Shown: positions 45,904 through 56,032, counted from the stretch's first letter. The stretch is DNA of 64,000 nt from Paenibacillus sp. LS1 (GCF_026013365.1 NZ_JAPDOE010000001.1:1-64000); one strand, 5' to 3'. The notes: generated by a model from the sequence alone, not told the origin. Program-made: numbers and translations.

Positions 45904-46485
45904 ATGGTTGGAATCAAAAATAATAGAAGAACTAAATATACGATGGAGCTTATTAAAGAGGTCTTTCTAGAGCTGTTAGAGAGCAAAAAATTACCTCAAA
46001 TAACGGTAACTGAAATATGTAAGCAGGCGGATATCAATCGAGGCACGTTTTATTTGCACTACAAAGATCCTTATGAATTGTTTGAAGCCTTGCAGATGGA
46101 ATTTACGCAAGAAATCATGGAAACGTTAGGACAGGGGACAAGTCCCTGCACAACAGAGCAATCGATGGTTAATCTGCTGAACATCATTCAGGATAAGAAA
46201 ACCATCTATCAAATCCTGATTTCGGAGAGTAAAGAAAACAACTTTTTATCACAAGTTTTACTGGAAGACTTTCTGCTGAAAAATGGAGAAGACGCGGACA
46301 GCCAGAAGACATTTACAATGGACTATACGCTCACTTACATGGTTCATGGTTCCTTAGGCATCATTAATCAATGGCTGGAATCCAATAGCGAGGATAGCCC
46401 GCAAACGATTGCTCGTCTTATTTCTTCTTTGGGTCATCAGAATATGGCTAAAGGAGATCGTAGGCATGAAGACGCAACCAAATAA
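45904..46485 (+). CDS. TetR family transcriptional regulator
   Basis: A 193-residue TetR-type repressor. The DNA-binding part is residues 10-55 with PQITVTEICKQADINRGTFYLHYKD; the remainder is the ligand and dimer domain. The likely target is the divergent ketopantoate-reductase-like gene and its own operon. An AraC-type gene overlaps its last 20 bases. Confidence 0.9.
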   Translation: MVGIKNNRRTKYTMELIKEVFLELLESKKLPQITVTEICKQADINRGTFYLHYKDPYELFEALQMEFTQEIMETLGQGTSPCTTEQSMVNLLNIIQDKKTIYQILISESKENNFLSQVLLEDFLLKNGEDADSQKTFTMDYTLTYMVHGSLGIINQWLESNSEDSPQTIARLISSLGHQNMAKGDRRHEDATK

Positions 46486-47464
46486 TCGAATTAAAGTTCA
46501 TCCAGGCTTTTGGGCTGGATTACATCAATTAGGGATTGGTGCTGACGACGTAGCTCGCACTGCACAACTGCCTCTTGAGGTAATCAATCAACCTGTAGTG
46601 ACCCAATCTCAGTACTTTGCAATCTGGCAGGCCTATTCAGATCTCATTGGGGACACTGCCGAAGGCATCATCAAACTTGCAACTGGATATGAAATATCGA
46701 AGTATCCTCCGCCTGTTCTGGCGATGTACCATGCTCGTGATTATCGGGATGCGTTGAATCGAATGGTCCGTTACAAGCAAATGTGCCCTCCCGAGAGCTT
46801 GCAGATGAACGAAGCAGGGGAAGAATGTATCATTGAACTCGAATGGTTACATAAGGAGCAACCAGGTCCGCCATTGCTGGTGGGTATTACGCTGGCATTC
46901 TTGATCGAACTTGGACGGAGGGGCACAGGACAGCTATTGACTGCAAAAAGGGTTGAATTCTCGCAACCAATGGGTGACGTAGCCATACTCGAAGCTTATT
47001 TTGGCTGTCGAGTCCATACCAATTCCAACTATAATCGGGTGACGCTAGGGCGGAAAGATCTGAGTCTTGCATTTCTTTCGTATAACGAGGAGTTACTGGA
47101 GATTCTGACCCCGGCACTAGAACGGTCGCTGGACGAACAGGAGAGCAGTCGTTCTATTACTGAAGTGGTGAAATGGATCATGAAACGCAGCCTCATAGGA
47201 AAGCGTCCTGACATTCAGACGGTCGCCAAAGAGCTTCGTATGAGTGATCGCACCTTGCAGCGGCGACTGACGGAGGAGAACACGAATTTCAAGCAATTAT
47301 TAACCGAGGCCAGACGTGAGCAGGCCCGAGAGTACCTTGCAGATCCTTCGCTCGATATCAAAGAAGTGGCATTCCTGGTTGGATATGAAGACCAGAATTC
47401 GTTCTATCGTGCGTTCCGAAATTGGGAAGGGGATACACCTTCAAATTGGCGTGTCAGGCATTAA
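46466..47464 (+). CDS. AraC family regulator with arabinose-binding-like N-terminus (OruR/ArgR type)
   Basis: A 332-residue regulator of the subgroup whose N-terminal half contains LGIGADDVARTAQLPLEVIN and whose C-terminus carries helix-turn-helix motifs SDRTLQRRLTEENTNF and VAFLVGYEDQNSFYRAFRNW. AAGGAG lies about 9 bases before ATG 46466, inside the TetR gene, so the two are coupled. Both regulators may share targets, one candidate being the SDR gene downstream. Confidence 0.88.
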   Translation: MKTQPNNRIKVHPGFWAGLHQLGIGADDVARTAQLPLEVINQPVVTQSQYFAIWQAYSDLIGDTAEGIIKLATGYEISKYPPPVLAMYHARDYRDALNRMVRYKQMCPPESLQMNEAGEECIIELEWLHKEQPGPPLLVGITLAFLIELGRRGTGQLLTAKRVEFSQPMGDVAILEAYFGCRVHTNSNYNRVTLGRKDLSLAFLSYNEELLEILTPALERSLDEQESSRSITEVVKWIMKRSLIGKRPDIQTVAKELRMSDRTLQRRLTEENTNFKQLLTEARREQAREYLADPSLDIKEVAFLVGYEDQNSFYRAFRNWEGDTPSNWRVRH

Positions 47465-47593
47465 TACTGGCGCAAAGTGCTAGTTACTAGTCCCTTCAGA
47501 CTGCGTAATATTATACCTATCCGGTGCATGAAGCTATTGGCAATGTCCAGAAGCAGCTGCCGGATAGTTGTAATCATGAAGGAGAAATGCAGG

Positions 47594-48388
47594 ATGGATA
47601 TGGGACTAAAAGAGAAAACAGCTTTAGTTACAGGATCAACAAAAGGAATAGGTAAAGCAATTGCTTTGGAACTCGCCCGAGAAGGTGTTCATGTTCTGAT
47701 TAATGGACGCAATGATGAAGAGGTGGAACGAACTGTTCATGAAATCAAGTCCAAATTTCCGGAGACCTCTCCACAAAAAGCCACGGCTGATCTTGTGGAT
47801 CTGGAGCAAAGACAAACTTTATTCGAGAAGTTCCCTAAGGTTGATATTTTAGTGAATAGCATGGGCATATATGAAATCATGAGTTATGAAGATGTAAACG
47901 ATGAAGTGTGGGAAAAATATTTCCGTACCAATGTTCTGGCTGCCAATGGCTTGTCCCAATTTTATTTACCTAAAATGGTGAAGAACAATGACGGACGTAT
48001 TATTTTCATCGCGAGTGAAGAAGCGCTTATGCCCTCAGGCCAGATGCCGCAATATTGCATGACCAAGTCGATGTTGCTGTCATTGTCCAAAAGTTTGTCC
48101 AAACTGACAGCAGGGACCGAAGTTACAATCAATACGATCCTTCCAGGGCCGACACTGTCTGAGAATGTGCGTGAGATCATTGAGGGCATATACCCTGATG
48201 AGGCGCTGACTTTCGAGGAAAAAGAGAAAGATTTTATGAAGAGCAATCTGCCTCAGTCCGAATTACAGCGATTCATCAAGCCAAGTGAAATAGGCAGACT
48301 CGCGACTTTTGTATGCAGCCCGTATGCTCCTGCCTTTAGAGGATCTCCCATACGGATGGACGGGGGCATGGTTCCCATCATATTTTAG
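47594..48388 (+). CDS. Short-chain dehydrogenase/reductase
   Basis: A 264-residue SDR. Cofactor motif TGSTKGIGKAIA lies near residues 13-24, NSMGIYE replaces the usual NAG, and the catalytic region shows SEEA and YCMTKSML (Tyr and Lys). It reduces or oxidises a small hydroxyl or keto substrate with NAD(P). ATG 47594 follows AAGGAG by about 9 bases; the upstream in-frame extension is rejected. The AraC gene upstream ends 129 bases before. Confidence 0.87.
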   Translation: MDMGLKEKTALVTGSTKGIGKAIALELAREGVHVLINGRNDEEVERTVHEIKSKFPETSPQKATADLVDLEQRQTLFEKFPKVDILVNSMGIYEIMSYEDVNDEVWEKYFRTNVLAANGLSQFYLPKMVKNNDGRIIFIASEEALMPSGQMPQYCMTKSMLLSLSKSLSKLTAGTEVTINTILPGPTLSENVREIIEGIYPDEALTFEEKEKDFMKSNLPQSELQRFIKPSEIGRLATFVCSPYAPAFRGSPIRMDGGMVPIIF

Positions 48389-48423
48389 AATTGTTCAGGA
48401 TACAGCATATGTATCCATAAGAT

Positions 48424-48448
48424 GTCGCCAGCAATGGCGACTTTTTTA
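48424..48448 (+). terminator. Terminator after the SDR gene
   Basis: GTCGCCA-GCAA-TGGCGAC and a T tract. Confidence 0.88.
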
Positions 48449-48505
48449 TTTGTAAATGATCTATGCGAGGAGCATCAATCGAGTTTATAATACAGGTATG
48501 ATTTT

Positions 48506-48539
48506 CGAAAACGGTTTCTGTATCTTGGAAGCGATTACT
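48506..48539 (+). promoter_or_regulatory. Two cre-like boxes upstream of the GH2 glycosidase
   Basis: CGAAAACGGTTTCT at 48506-48519 and TGGAAGCGATTACT at 48526-48539 each match 12 of 14 positions of TGWAANCGNTNWCA and start exactly 20 bp apart. They lie just after TATAAT at 48486-48491, so CcpA could act as a roadblock. No good -35 box is seen, so the promoter itself is uncertain. Confidence 0.55.
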
Positions 48540-48575
48540 TGTATCGATTAGTTGAATCTAAAAGGGGACAATATC

Positions 48576-51395
48576 ATGATAGCTGCAATAAATCTGGAAG
48601 GTTACTGGAAACTCCAACTCGATGAACATAAGGTGGAAAGCGGTCTGAATTTCTCAGACGTGATTACATTGCCAAATACCACATCTCATGCGGCCAAGGG
48701 CAAGAAAAACGAACATATGTTAATCGGTGCGCTAACGGATGAGTATTTATTTGAAGGCTATGCCTGGTTTACACGAGAGATAGAAATTCCTGAACACTTG
48801 GCTGGCAAACGTTGCTTCTTACATCTGGAACGAACGAGAGTTACCACAGTCTGGATTGATGGGGTGGAGTGGGGAACGCAAAACAGTCTGAACACACCTC
48901 ACCGTTACGAGATTGAGGCTGGACTAACCGCTGGGACACATACAATTACGATTCGAGTGGACAATACCGATTATCCAACCAAAGGTGGTCACCTTACATC
49001 CGAAGACACACAGACGAATTGGAACGGGATCACCGGGAAGTTGGAGCTTCAATTTTTTGAGCGTGTTTATCTGGATAATGTTCAAGTTTACCCCGTTCTG
49101 GCGACTCGATCTTTCGACATTAAGGCAGCACTTGTCGGTGAACTGCGAGGAGTACGAATCGTGGTATCAGCTGTTGCTGTCAGTGCAGATCCGGTGTATA
49201 CGACCGAGGAACAGATTTTCACCCCGGATTCTCAGAATATCGACCTCACATACAAGATTGGCGAAGATGCCATGTTATGGAGTGATGATGAACCTAATCT
49301 GTACCAACTTCACATTCAACTGCAAGATCAGGATGGCGAAGTGCTGGATTCCACCGAAGTATGGACAGGATTACGGGAATTCCGGGCTGCCGGAGACAAA
49401 TTCACCATTAATGGTCGCAAAACGTTTCTTCGAGGCAAACATGACGGGCTGATCTTTCCGCTCACGGGATACGCGCCAACCGATGTGGATGAATGGGTTC
49501 GCATTCTCGCTATCTCCAAGTCCTACGGTATCAATCACTACCGTTTCCATACCTGTTGTCCTCCGGAGGCTGCTTTTATTGCAGCGGATCTGCTCGGCAT
49601 CTACATGGAACCTGAGCTTCCGTTCTGGGGAACCATTACCGATGAATCATCAGATGGGCACAATCAAGCAGAGCAGGATTACTTGATTAGCGAAGGATTT
49701 GCAATGTTGCGTGCTTTTGGTAATCATCCTTCGTTTGTCATGATGTCCATGGGAAATGAACTATGGGGCAGTAAGGACAGATTGAATTCGATCCTGAAGG
49801 CGTACAAAGCATATGATCATCGCCATCTATACACCGAAGGTTCCAATAACTTTCAGTTTGTGCCGGACATTCTGGAGGAAAGTGAATTCTTCTGCGGGGT
49901 TCGTTTCTCCAAAGAGCGCCTGTTCAGAGGTTCTTATGCGATGTGTGATGCTCCGCTCGGTCACGTGCAGACCGACTTGCCAAACACGTTGAAAGATTAC
50001 GATTCGAACATTGTACCGGAGCAAGGCAGCGATGCTGACCCTTCTGGGCAAACGGGGGATAAAGAGATTCAGATTCAGTATGGGACTGGCTCCAAAACGG
50101 TGCAGGCCGAAGCCGGCAGTGAGCAACTTGTCTCACAGGTACCGATTATCTCGCATGAAATTGGACAGTACGCCACGTTTCCTAATTTCGATGAGATTAA
50201 CAAGTATACGGGTTCTCTCAAAGCGAAGAACTTCGAAGTGTTTCGTGAGCGTCTGGAAGCCAATGGACTGGGACATCTGGCGGAGGCCTACTTCAGAGCT
50301 TCTGGTAAGCTCGCGGTCGCATGTTACAAGGAAGAACTGGAAGCGGCTTTTCGTTCGCAGCAACTAGCAGGCTTTCAACTGCTGGATCTCCAGGATTTCA
50401 GTGGTCAGGGAACAGCGCTGGTGGGTGTACTGGACGCATTCATGGATTCCAAAGGCATGATTACACCTGAGGAGTGGAGAACGTTCTGTTCCGATGCTGT
50501 GCTGCTGGCGAGATTCCCCAAATATAATTATCAAGCGGGTGAATTGTTCGAACCACGCATTGAACTAAGTTACTTCCGGAGACAAGCGTTGGATGGACTT
50601 CAATTGAAGTGGGAAATTCAAAGCGAGCAGATCGAAGGAAGCATCCTATTGGAAGGGAAAGCAGACCTGCCTGCGACCCATGGAGAACATTATGTGAATA
50701 TCACGGATCTCAGCATTCACATCCCTGAAGTCTCCGATATGACCCAAGTGGAGCTCAGACTGTCCATTCCGGGCACGGATATCCGTAAGTCGTACGACCT
50801 GTGGATCTACCCAAATCAGCAAAAAGTGGACCTGAGCGGTTTGAATCTATTTACCGAACTCTCGGAAAAGGCGTTGGCGTTGCTTGAGCAGGGCGAGGAT
50901 ATTTTACTTTTCCCGAATCCCAGTCAGATGCAACACGCGATCCAAGGTTTCTACAGCACCGATTTCTGGTCTTACCCTATGTTCCGATCGATATCGGAGA
51001 ATATGAAGAGAGAAGTTCCTGTGGGCACAATGGGCTTGTTAATTCAACAGGACCATCCGGCCTTCGAACATTTTGTCACAGAGGAGTATTCGACTTATCC
51101 GTGGTGGAGCATCGTTTCGGAGTCGTCATCCATCATTCTGGATGAGCTGAATAAAGACCTGCAACCGATCGTGCAGACCATTGATAATTTTGAACGAAAT
51201 CATAAGCTCGGACTGTTAATGGAGTGTCGGGTGTGGAATGGGAGAGTACTGATGGGAGCGCTTAATCTGGAGAACCTAATGGGAACGCTGGAGGGAAGAC
51301 AGTTGTTATACAGCTTCCAGCGTTATGTAGAGAGTCCAGCATTCCAGCCCACTACCCGTCTGGAAGTCGAGGAACTTCGCCAATTGTTTAACTAA
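48576..51395 (+). CDS. Glycoside hydrolase family 2 protein
   Basis: A 939-residue cytoplasmic glycosidase of the beta-galactosidase/beta-glucuronidase/mannosidase family. The sugar-binding jelly roll opens NLEGYWKLQLDEHKVESG; the TIM barrel has the acid/base Glu in MMSMGNELWGSK near residue 395 and a likely nucleophile Glu in ISHEIGQYATFP near 530. A large C-terminal region of about 300 residues is of unknown function. No signal peptide is seen. ATG 48576 follows AAAGGGG. Two cre-like boxes suggest glucose repression. Confidence 0.9.
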   Translation: MIAAINLEGYWKLQLDEHKVESGLNFSDVITLPNTTSHAAKGKKNEHMLIGALTDEYLFEGYAWFTREIEIPEHLAGKRCFLHLERTRVTTVWIDGVEWGTQNSLNTPHRYEIEAGLTAGTHTITIRVDNTDYPTKGGHLTSEDTQTNWNGITGKLELQFFERVYLDNVQVYPVLATRSFDIKAALVGELRGVRIVVSAVAVSADPVYTTEEQIFTPDSQNIDLTYKIGEDAMLWSDDEPNLYQLHIQLQDQDGEVLDSTEVWTGLREFRAAGDKFTINGRKTFLRGKHDGLIFPLTGYAPTDVDEWVRILAISKSYGINHYRFHTCCPPEAAFIAADLLGIYMEPELPFWGTITDESSDGHNQAEQDYLISEGFAMLRAFGNHPSFVMMSMGNELWGSKDRLNSILKAYKAYDHRHLYTEGSNNFQFVPDILEESEFFCGVRFSKERLFRGSYAMCDAPLGHVQTDLPNTLKDYDSNIVPEQGSDADPSGQTGDKEIQIQYGTGSKTVQAEAGSEQLVSQVPIISHEIGQYATFPNFDEINKYTGSLKAKNFEVFRERLEANGLGHLAEAYFRASGKLAVACYKEELEAAFRSQQLAGFQLLDLQDFSGQGTALVGVLDAFMDSKGMITPEEWRTFCSDAVLLARFPKYNYQAGELFEPRIELSYFRRQALDGLQLKWEIQSEQIEGSILLEGKADLPATHGEHYVNITDLSIHIPEVSDMTQVELRLSIPGTDIRKSYDLWIYPNQQKVDLSGLNLFTELSEKALALLEQGEDILLFPNPSQMQHAIQGFYSTDFWSYPMFRSISENMKREVPVGTMGLLIQQDHPAFEHFVTEEYSTYPWWSIVSESSSIILDELNKDLQPIVQTIDNFERNHKLGLLMECRVWNGRVLMGALNLENLMGTLEGRQLLYSFQRYVESPAFQPTTRLEVEELRQLFN

Positions 51396-51462
51396 GATAT
51401 AGGGAAGAACAGGCAGCTGATTCCTTATTCTTACAACGTTATTCTTAGAAATACGTGCTTAT

Positions 51463-51492
51463 AAGCCCCTTCCATTCGTGGTAGGGGCTTTG
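51463..51492 (+). terminator. Terminator after the GH2 gene
   Basis: AAGCCCCT paired with AGGGGCTT around the loop TCCATTCGTGGT, then a T-poor tail; modest. Confidence 0.65.
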
Positions 51493-51628
51493 GCATTTGT
51501 TTCATTCTCTTGCACTTTAGGGTTAGAATAATGCATTTCAGCCCAATTCGACTCCGAAACCTATGCTAAAATAGTATATTCGAGAGTGAAATTCAGAGAC
51601 GATGTCGATGAAAGGCGGATGTTCCCCC

Positions 51629-52369
51629 ATGTTCAATATTGCAATCTGTGATGACGAGGAGCAGCAGCGAGAACGTGTGAAAACGATGCTGGTCTCCTTG
51701 TCTCTAAAAACCAATTTTGATTTTCAAATTAGCCTATTCACATCTGGTGAACAATTACTCTCCCATTATAGAGATGCCGGAGATACATTTCATATTCTCA
51801 TCATGGATGTGGAGATGGGCGGAATGAACGGGATTCAGACCGCCAAAGAGATCAGGAATATGAAGTTTCTGGACGTACAGATTATGTTCTTGACCAGTTA
51901 CCCGGAATACATGGTGGAGAGTTTTGATGTCATCACCTTTCAATATTTGATCAAACCAATCCAGCCGCAAATTTTTGAGGAAAAGATGGTTAAGCTGTGT
52001 CAATATTTTCAGGCATTGGACAAAAAGTATGTACTGATCAAGTCTGACTATGAAGAAGTGCTTTTGAAATATGATGATATTCTGTGGATTGAGGTCGTCA
52101 AAAGTTTGACGATCAAGAACAAATTGCAGTTTGTAACACATGAAAATGTGTATGAGACCAAAGGTGTTCTATCCAGCTATGCATCCGGTTTGAAAGACCA
52201 CGGTTTTTTGCAGGTTCATCGCTCGATTATCATCAACCTGATGCATGTACAGAAGTTTGCAGGCACACAAGTGGTGATGCTGAATGGAACGGAATTGCCC
52301 ATAGGCCGATCCAAGATCAAGGAAATCAAGGATGCCTACACTAAATACATGATCATGAGGATTCAATGA
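51629..52369 (+). CDS. LytTR family response regulator (AgrA-like)
   Basis: A 246-residue regulator: receiver domain (1-125) with ICDDEEQQRE, phospho-accepting Asp in LIMDVEMGGMNGIQ and YLIKPIQ, and a LytTR DNA-binding domain (about 140-245) with FLQVHRSIIINLMHVQKF. It acts with the GHKL kinase that starts 1 base after its stop. ATG 51629 lies about 12 bases after AAGGCGG; ATG 51602 is an alternative with no ribosome site. Confidence 0.9.
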   Translation: MFNIAICDDEEQQRERVKTMLVSLSLKTNFDFQISLFTSGEQLLSHYRDAGDTFHILIMDVEMGGMNGIQTAKEIRNMKFLDVQIMFLTSYPEYMVESFDVITFQYLIKPIQPQIFEEKMVKLCQYFQALDKKYVLIKSDYEEVLLKYDDILWIEVVKSLTIKNKLQFVTHENVYETKGVLSSYASGLKDHGFLQVHRSIIINLMHVQKFAGTQVVMLNGTELPIGRSKIKEIKDAYTKYMIMRIQ

Positions 52370-52370
52370 T

Positions 52371-53672
52371 ATGGATACCTACATGATCTTTTCCATCATC
52401 TTTGTGACCTTACTTATGGCATTTCAGGCGAATTTTTATTTTGATTCTGTGTTGGGCAAGTCCAGGCGAAAGCCGCATAGAGCTATTTATTTTATCGTTT
52501 TCATTCTGTTGGATTATTTTTATTTGGCATTTTCCTTCTCGGACATCGTTTCAACTGCTATTGCTCTGTTATTAATCTTCAGTCTGGCACAATCCTATGA
52601 AGTGGAGTTCAAAATCAAACTTGTTTTTACCATCCTGTATGGGGTTCTAATTACCATCGCGAATACGATAGCTGTATATATTCTCGGAGTCTTGGAATCC
52701 ACTGGAGATTTCATTTCATGGGAACAGTTCAATGGTGAAGACCACTGGATTCTCTCCAAAGTGATGCTGGTTGGTTGCAGTATCATGTTCATTGTTATTC
52801 AAGTTGTGCGTCTAGTAGCCAAACGCAGAAGTTTTGCCGTGCATTATCGTTATTATTTGCTGTTTCTCATTGTACCTATTATTACGATCTATCAGATTAA
52901 TGTAGCCTCCATATATAGTGAGAAAAACATATTTTACATCCTTTCTGTACTAGGCTCTCTATTTCTCAACGTGTTCATTGTTTATGTGTTCGATAATATG
53001 GTGGAAAAGGTACAGCTTGCGCATGAAAACGCCCAGTTACAGCGTCAGATGGACTATCAGGATGCCAACTATGAGAAGACCGTGCACAGTTTCAAAAACA
53101 TTAAATCCATCATTCATGATATTAACCAGCAGTTTCTGTATATCGATGAATGTATCCAACGTAACGAATTGGTGGCGGCGAGTGACCATATCCAATCTAC
53201 ATTAAATACCATTGAAGGTGCGTATCAGCGGGTGAACTCCGGCAATTTGGTCATTGATGCTCTCGTTACGAATACCCTGGCTATGGGGCAGGCAAACGGG
53301 ATCAAAATCGACACCAAAATCCAGCTGTACTCGCAGCATGTCCAGATTGATCGATACGATCTGTGTGTGGTGCTCGGTAATATGCTCGATAACGCAATTG
53401 AAGCTTCCAAGAAGGTCAGACAGGCGGAGGATCGATATATCCTCATTGCCATTCACTCCACATCATCTGCACTTGTCATCCAGATTATGAATCATGTTGA
53501 GCAACCGATAGTTGACTTGAAAAGTGAAAAGCCCAATCCCGAGTACCATGGGATCGGTCTAACCAATATATCGAGAATGTGCGAGAAATATGGTGGACAT
53601 ATGAGTATTGAGCATCAGCATCGGAAGTTTAACAACATGGTCGTGCTTCCGTTCCACACCGACAATCCCTGA
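52371..53672 (+). CDS. GHKL sensor histidine kinase (AgrC-like)
   Basis: A 433-residue kinase with six or seven membrane helices (about 1-215) like AgrC-type peptide receptors, a coiled segment, the phospho-His region FKNIKSIIHDINQQF and a GHKL ATPase with VVLGNMLDNAIEASKK and HGIGLTNISRMCEKYGG. It pairs with the LytTR regulator. No AgrB/AgrD gene is adjacent, so a signal peptide, if any, comes from elsewhere. The secreted serine hydrolase lies downstream. Confidence 0.9.
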   Translation: MDTYMIFSIIFVTLLMAFQANFYFDSVLGKSRRKPHRAIYFIVFILLDYFYLAFSFSDIVSTAIALLLIFSLAQSYEVEFKIKLVFTILYGVLITIANTIAVYILGVLESTGDFISWEQFNGEDHWILSKVMLVGCSIMFIVIQVVRLVAKRRSFAVHYRYYLLFLIVPIITIYQINVASIYSEKNIFYILSVLGSLFLNVFIVYVFDNMVEKVQLAHENAQLQRQMDYQDANYEKTVHSFKNIKSIIHDINQQFLYIDECIQRNELVAASDHIQSTLNTIEGAYQRVNSGNLVIDALVTNTLAMGQANGIKIDTKIQLYSQHVQIDRYDLCVVLGNMLDNAIEASKKVRQAEDRYILIAIHSTSSALVIQIMNHVEQPIVDLKSEKPNPEYHGIGLTNISRMCEKYGGHMSIEHQHRKFNNMVVLPFHTDNP

Positions 53673-53698
53673 ACCTGCCGTTCAGGGATTGTTTTTTT
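53663..53698 (+). terminator. Terminator overlapping the end of the GHKL kinase gene
   Basis: CAATCCCTGAA-CCTGCCG-TTCAGGGATTG then seven T residues. The stop codon TGA of the kinase lies inside the hairpin. Confidence 0.9.
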
Positions 53699-53782
53699 CC
53701 ATTCAGGGTTCTTTTGCGTTCGATCTGTATCTTCCCGGATATGATGAATTCATTCATAAGAACATTTGAGGGAGGACATGGG

Positions 53783-55834
53783 ATGAAGAAATTAATTAGT
53801 CTTTTATGTACAGCGGTGCTTGTCATTACACCGCTGGCAGATGTCAGCGCAGAGGCGAATAACAGTGCAACGATTGAGGCACGTGCGGAGCAGATCGCCA
53901 AGGCGATGGTGCAAAATTACGGTGTCACCAGTGTGCAATATGCGATCATGGATGAAGGAGAATACATTTTATCAGATAGTGTAGGACTGCACGATAAGGC
54001 ATCACAGAAGCCAATAGACAAGGATAGCATGTATGGCATAGGCTCGGTTAGCAAAATGGTTGTTACGGCAGCTGCCATGAAGCTGGTCGATTCCGGCAAA
54101 ATAGATCTGGATGAGCCGCTTACTTCGTATATCAAGGACTTTAAAATGGCAGATGCACGCTATACTCAAATCACACCGCGCATGTTGATGAATCATTCAT
54201 CCGGTCTATACGGTACACATTATGGAAACAGCATGTTGTTTGACGATAATGACACCCGCAATCATGATGAGTTATTGCTTAAACTTCAGTCCGAAAAACT
54301 GAAATCCAAACCTGGCGAATACTCCGTTTACGCCAATGACGGTTTTCAATTGCTTGAAATCCTGGTTGAACGGGTGAGTGGGTTAAGCTACAGCGAATAT
54401 ATCGCCAAGTACATCAGTGAGCCGTTGAAGTTGGAATCAACGAAGACACCACTAGATTCCTTTGACAGAGCGCAGTTATCCGAAACCTATTGGCCTACAC
54501 TTGAGATGACGATGCCTACCGAAAATGCAAACATTATCGGTACAGGCGGGGTGTACTCTACCGCAGAAGAATTGAATCAATTCGGAGAGGTTTTAATGGG
54601 GAACAGACCGGATATTCTGTCCGAATCTGCTGTGAAGGCTATGCAATCTCATGAATATCGTAAGGGCATATGGGTATCTGATGAGCAAAATACGATCAAT
54701 TATGGCTTGGGGTGGGATTCGGTTGACCTTGCACCTTTTAGCGATTATGGGATTACCGCGCTTGCCAAAGGCGGAGATACCATGTTGTACCATGCCGTGT
54801 TAATCACCATACCCGAACATGATATTTCAATGGCGGTTTTATCCTCTGGCGGATCTTCCGTCTACAATCAGATGTTTGCCAGCAAAGTGCTGCTGGACGT
54901 TCTGGCGGATCAAGGCATCATTGATGATGTTCAGCCTGATCAGACATTCTCACCACCTGTCAAAGTGAAGATGCCGACGGAGTTGAATTCGTACTCAGGC
55001 CTATATGGTACGGTTGGTTCAACACTAGATATAGAGATCAAGGATGGTGAGATGCAACTGCCTGCCTTGCTGGGAGGAATTATTCCGGAGCAGAACTATG
55101 TGTATACAGGCGACGAACATTTTACAAGTGCGGATGGCAGTGTGAAGGCCAGCTTTGTGAAAGAACGCAATGACAAGGTGTATGTTAAAGTTCAGGCGAT
55201 TATAACGCTACCCGGTTTAGGTCAAACGGTGATGAACACGTATGATTATCAAAAGTTGGAGCATAACGCGCTGGATACAGCAACGAAAGAGAAATGGACA
55301 GCGCGCAACGGCTCGAAATATTACGCGTTGGATGAAAAAATAACGTCGATCTTTTATCTGCTTCCATCGATGCTGATCAAGAATCTGTCCGTTGATGCCG
55401 AAAATGGCTATGCTAATGGCACGCAAATCATGGATGCCAATCATGCAGAGAATATCGCCGAGATTCCTGTAATGAACGGAAGAGACGCATTCGATCTGCA
55501 ATTCTATACAAAGAATGCCGCTGAGATTTTGATTCAGGATGGGCAGGAATACATTGCCGAGGATGCGATTACTCCAATCTTTGGTGGGAAAAAGGGGCTG
55601 ACGACCATACCAGCTAACGGTCAGGCCCGGTGGTATGCAATCGATGCCCGTTCGGCGAACAAATCCATCACAGTGGATTCTCCGGAGAGCGGAGGTTATG
55701 CGGTGTATGATGAGAAAGGCGAGATGGTTCACTTCTCTGTAGCAACCAATCAGGAGTCGACGAAGCTCCCGAAAAGTGGTTTTATCGTTTTTGGTGGTGA
55801 TGCCGGGGATGTCTTCCAGATCCAATTAAAGTAA
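53783..55834 (+). CDS. Secreted serine hydrolase, beta-lactamase class C/PBP-like (paralogue 2)
   Basis: A 683-residue exported protein clearly paralogous to the gene at 1656-3779: SVSK replaces STSK as SxxK, YSVYANDGF gives YAN, and KGGDT is retained. The common block KLVDSGKIDLDEPL, QITPRMLMNHSSGL and [11 protein letters not shown] is nearly identical. It has a signal peptide (KKLISLLCTAVLV, cleavage after VSAEA or DVSA). ATG 53783 follows GAGGGAGG. Placed directly after an AgrC/AgrA-type pair, it may be part of that regulon. Confidence 0.88.
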   Translation: MKKLISLLCTAVLVITPLADVSAEANNSATIEARAEQIAKAMVQNYGVTSVQYAIMDEGEYILSDSVGLHDKASQKPIDKDSMYGIGSVSKMVVTAAAMKLVDSGKIDLDEPLTSYIKDFKMADARYTQITPRMLMNHSSGLYGTHYGNSMLFDDNDTRNHDELLLKLQSEKLKSKPGEYSVYANDGFQLLEILVERVSGLSYSEYIAKYISEPLKLESTKTPLDSFDRAQLSETYWPTLEMTMPTENANIIGTGGVYSTAEELNQFGEVLMGNRPDILSESAVKAMQSHEYRKGIWVSDEQNTINYGLGWDSVDLAPFSDYGITALAKGGDTMLYHAVLITIPEHDISMAVLSSGGSSVYNQMFASKVLLDVLADQGIIDDVQPDQTFSPPVKVKMPTELNSYSGLYGTVGSTLDIEIKDGEMQLPALLGGIIPEQNYVYTGDEHFTSADGSVKASFVKERNDKVYVKVQAIITLPGLGQTVMNTYDYQKLEHNALDTATKEKWTARNGSKYYALDEKITSIFYLLPSMLIKNLSVDAENGYANGTQIMDANHAENIAEIPVMNGRDAFDLQFYTKNAAEILIQDGQEYIAEDAITPIFGGKKGLTTIPANGQARWYAIDARSANKSITVDSPESGGYAVYDEKGEMVHFSVATNQESTKLPKSGFIVFGGDAGDVFQIQLK

Positions 55835-55900
55835 AGCAGAAACTTCATTACTACAAAGTTACGTTTGTAACTTTTCACCGAAAAAATATAGTTATCAAGA

Positions 55901-55923
55901 AGTCGCCTAGTGGCGGCTTTTTT
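55901..55923 (+). terminator. Terminator after serine hydrolase paralogue 2
   Basis: AGTCGCC-TAGT-GGCGGCT followed by six T residues, the recurring type. Confidence 0.9.
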
Positions 55924-56032
55924 GATATTCTCTTTGAATAATTTAACAATCTGGTAACTATTTGGCCTAATCACACGTTATGTTTATGTAGTTATATATC
56001 AGGCTAATTTTCAATAGGAGGAATCGCTATCC

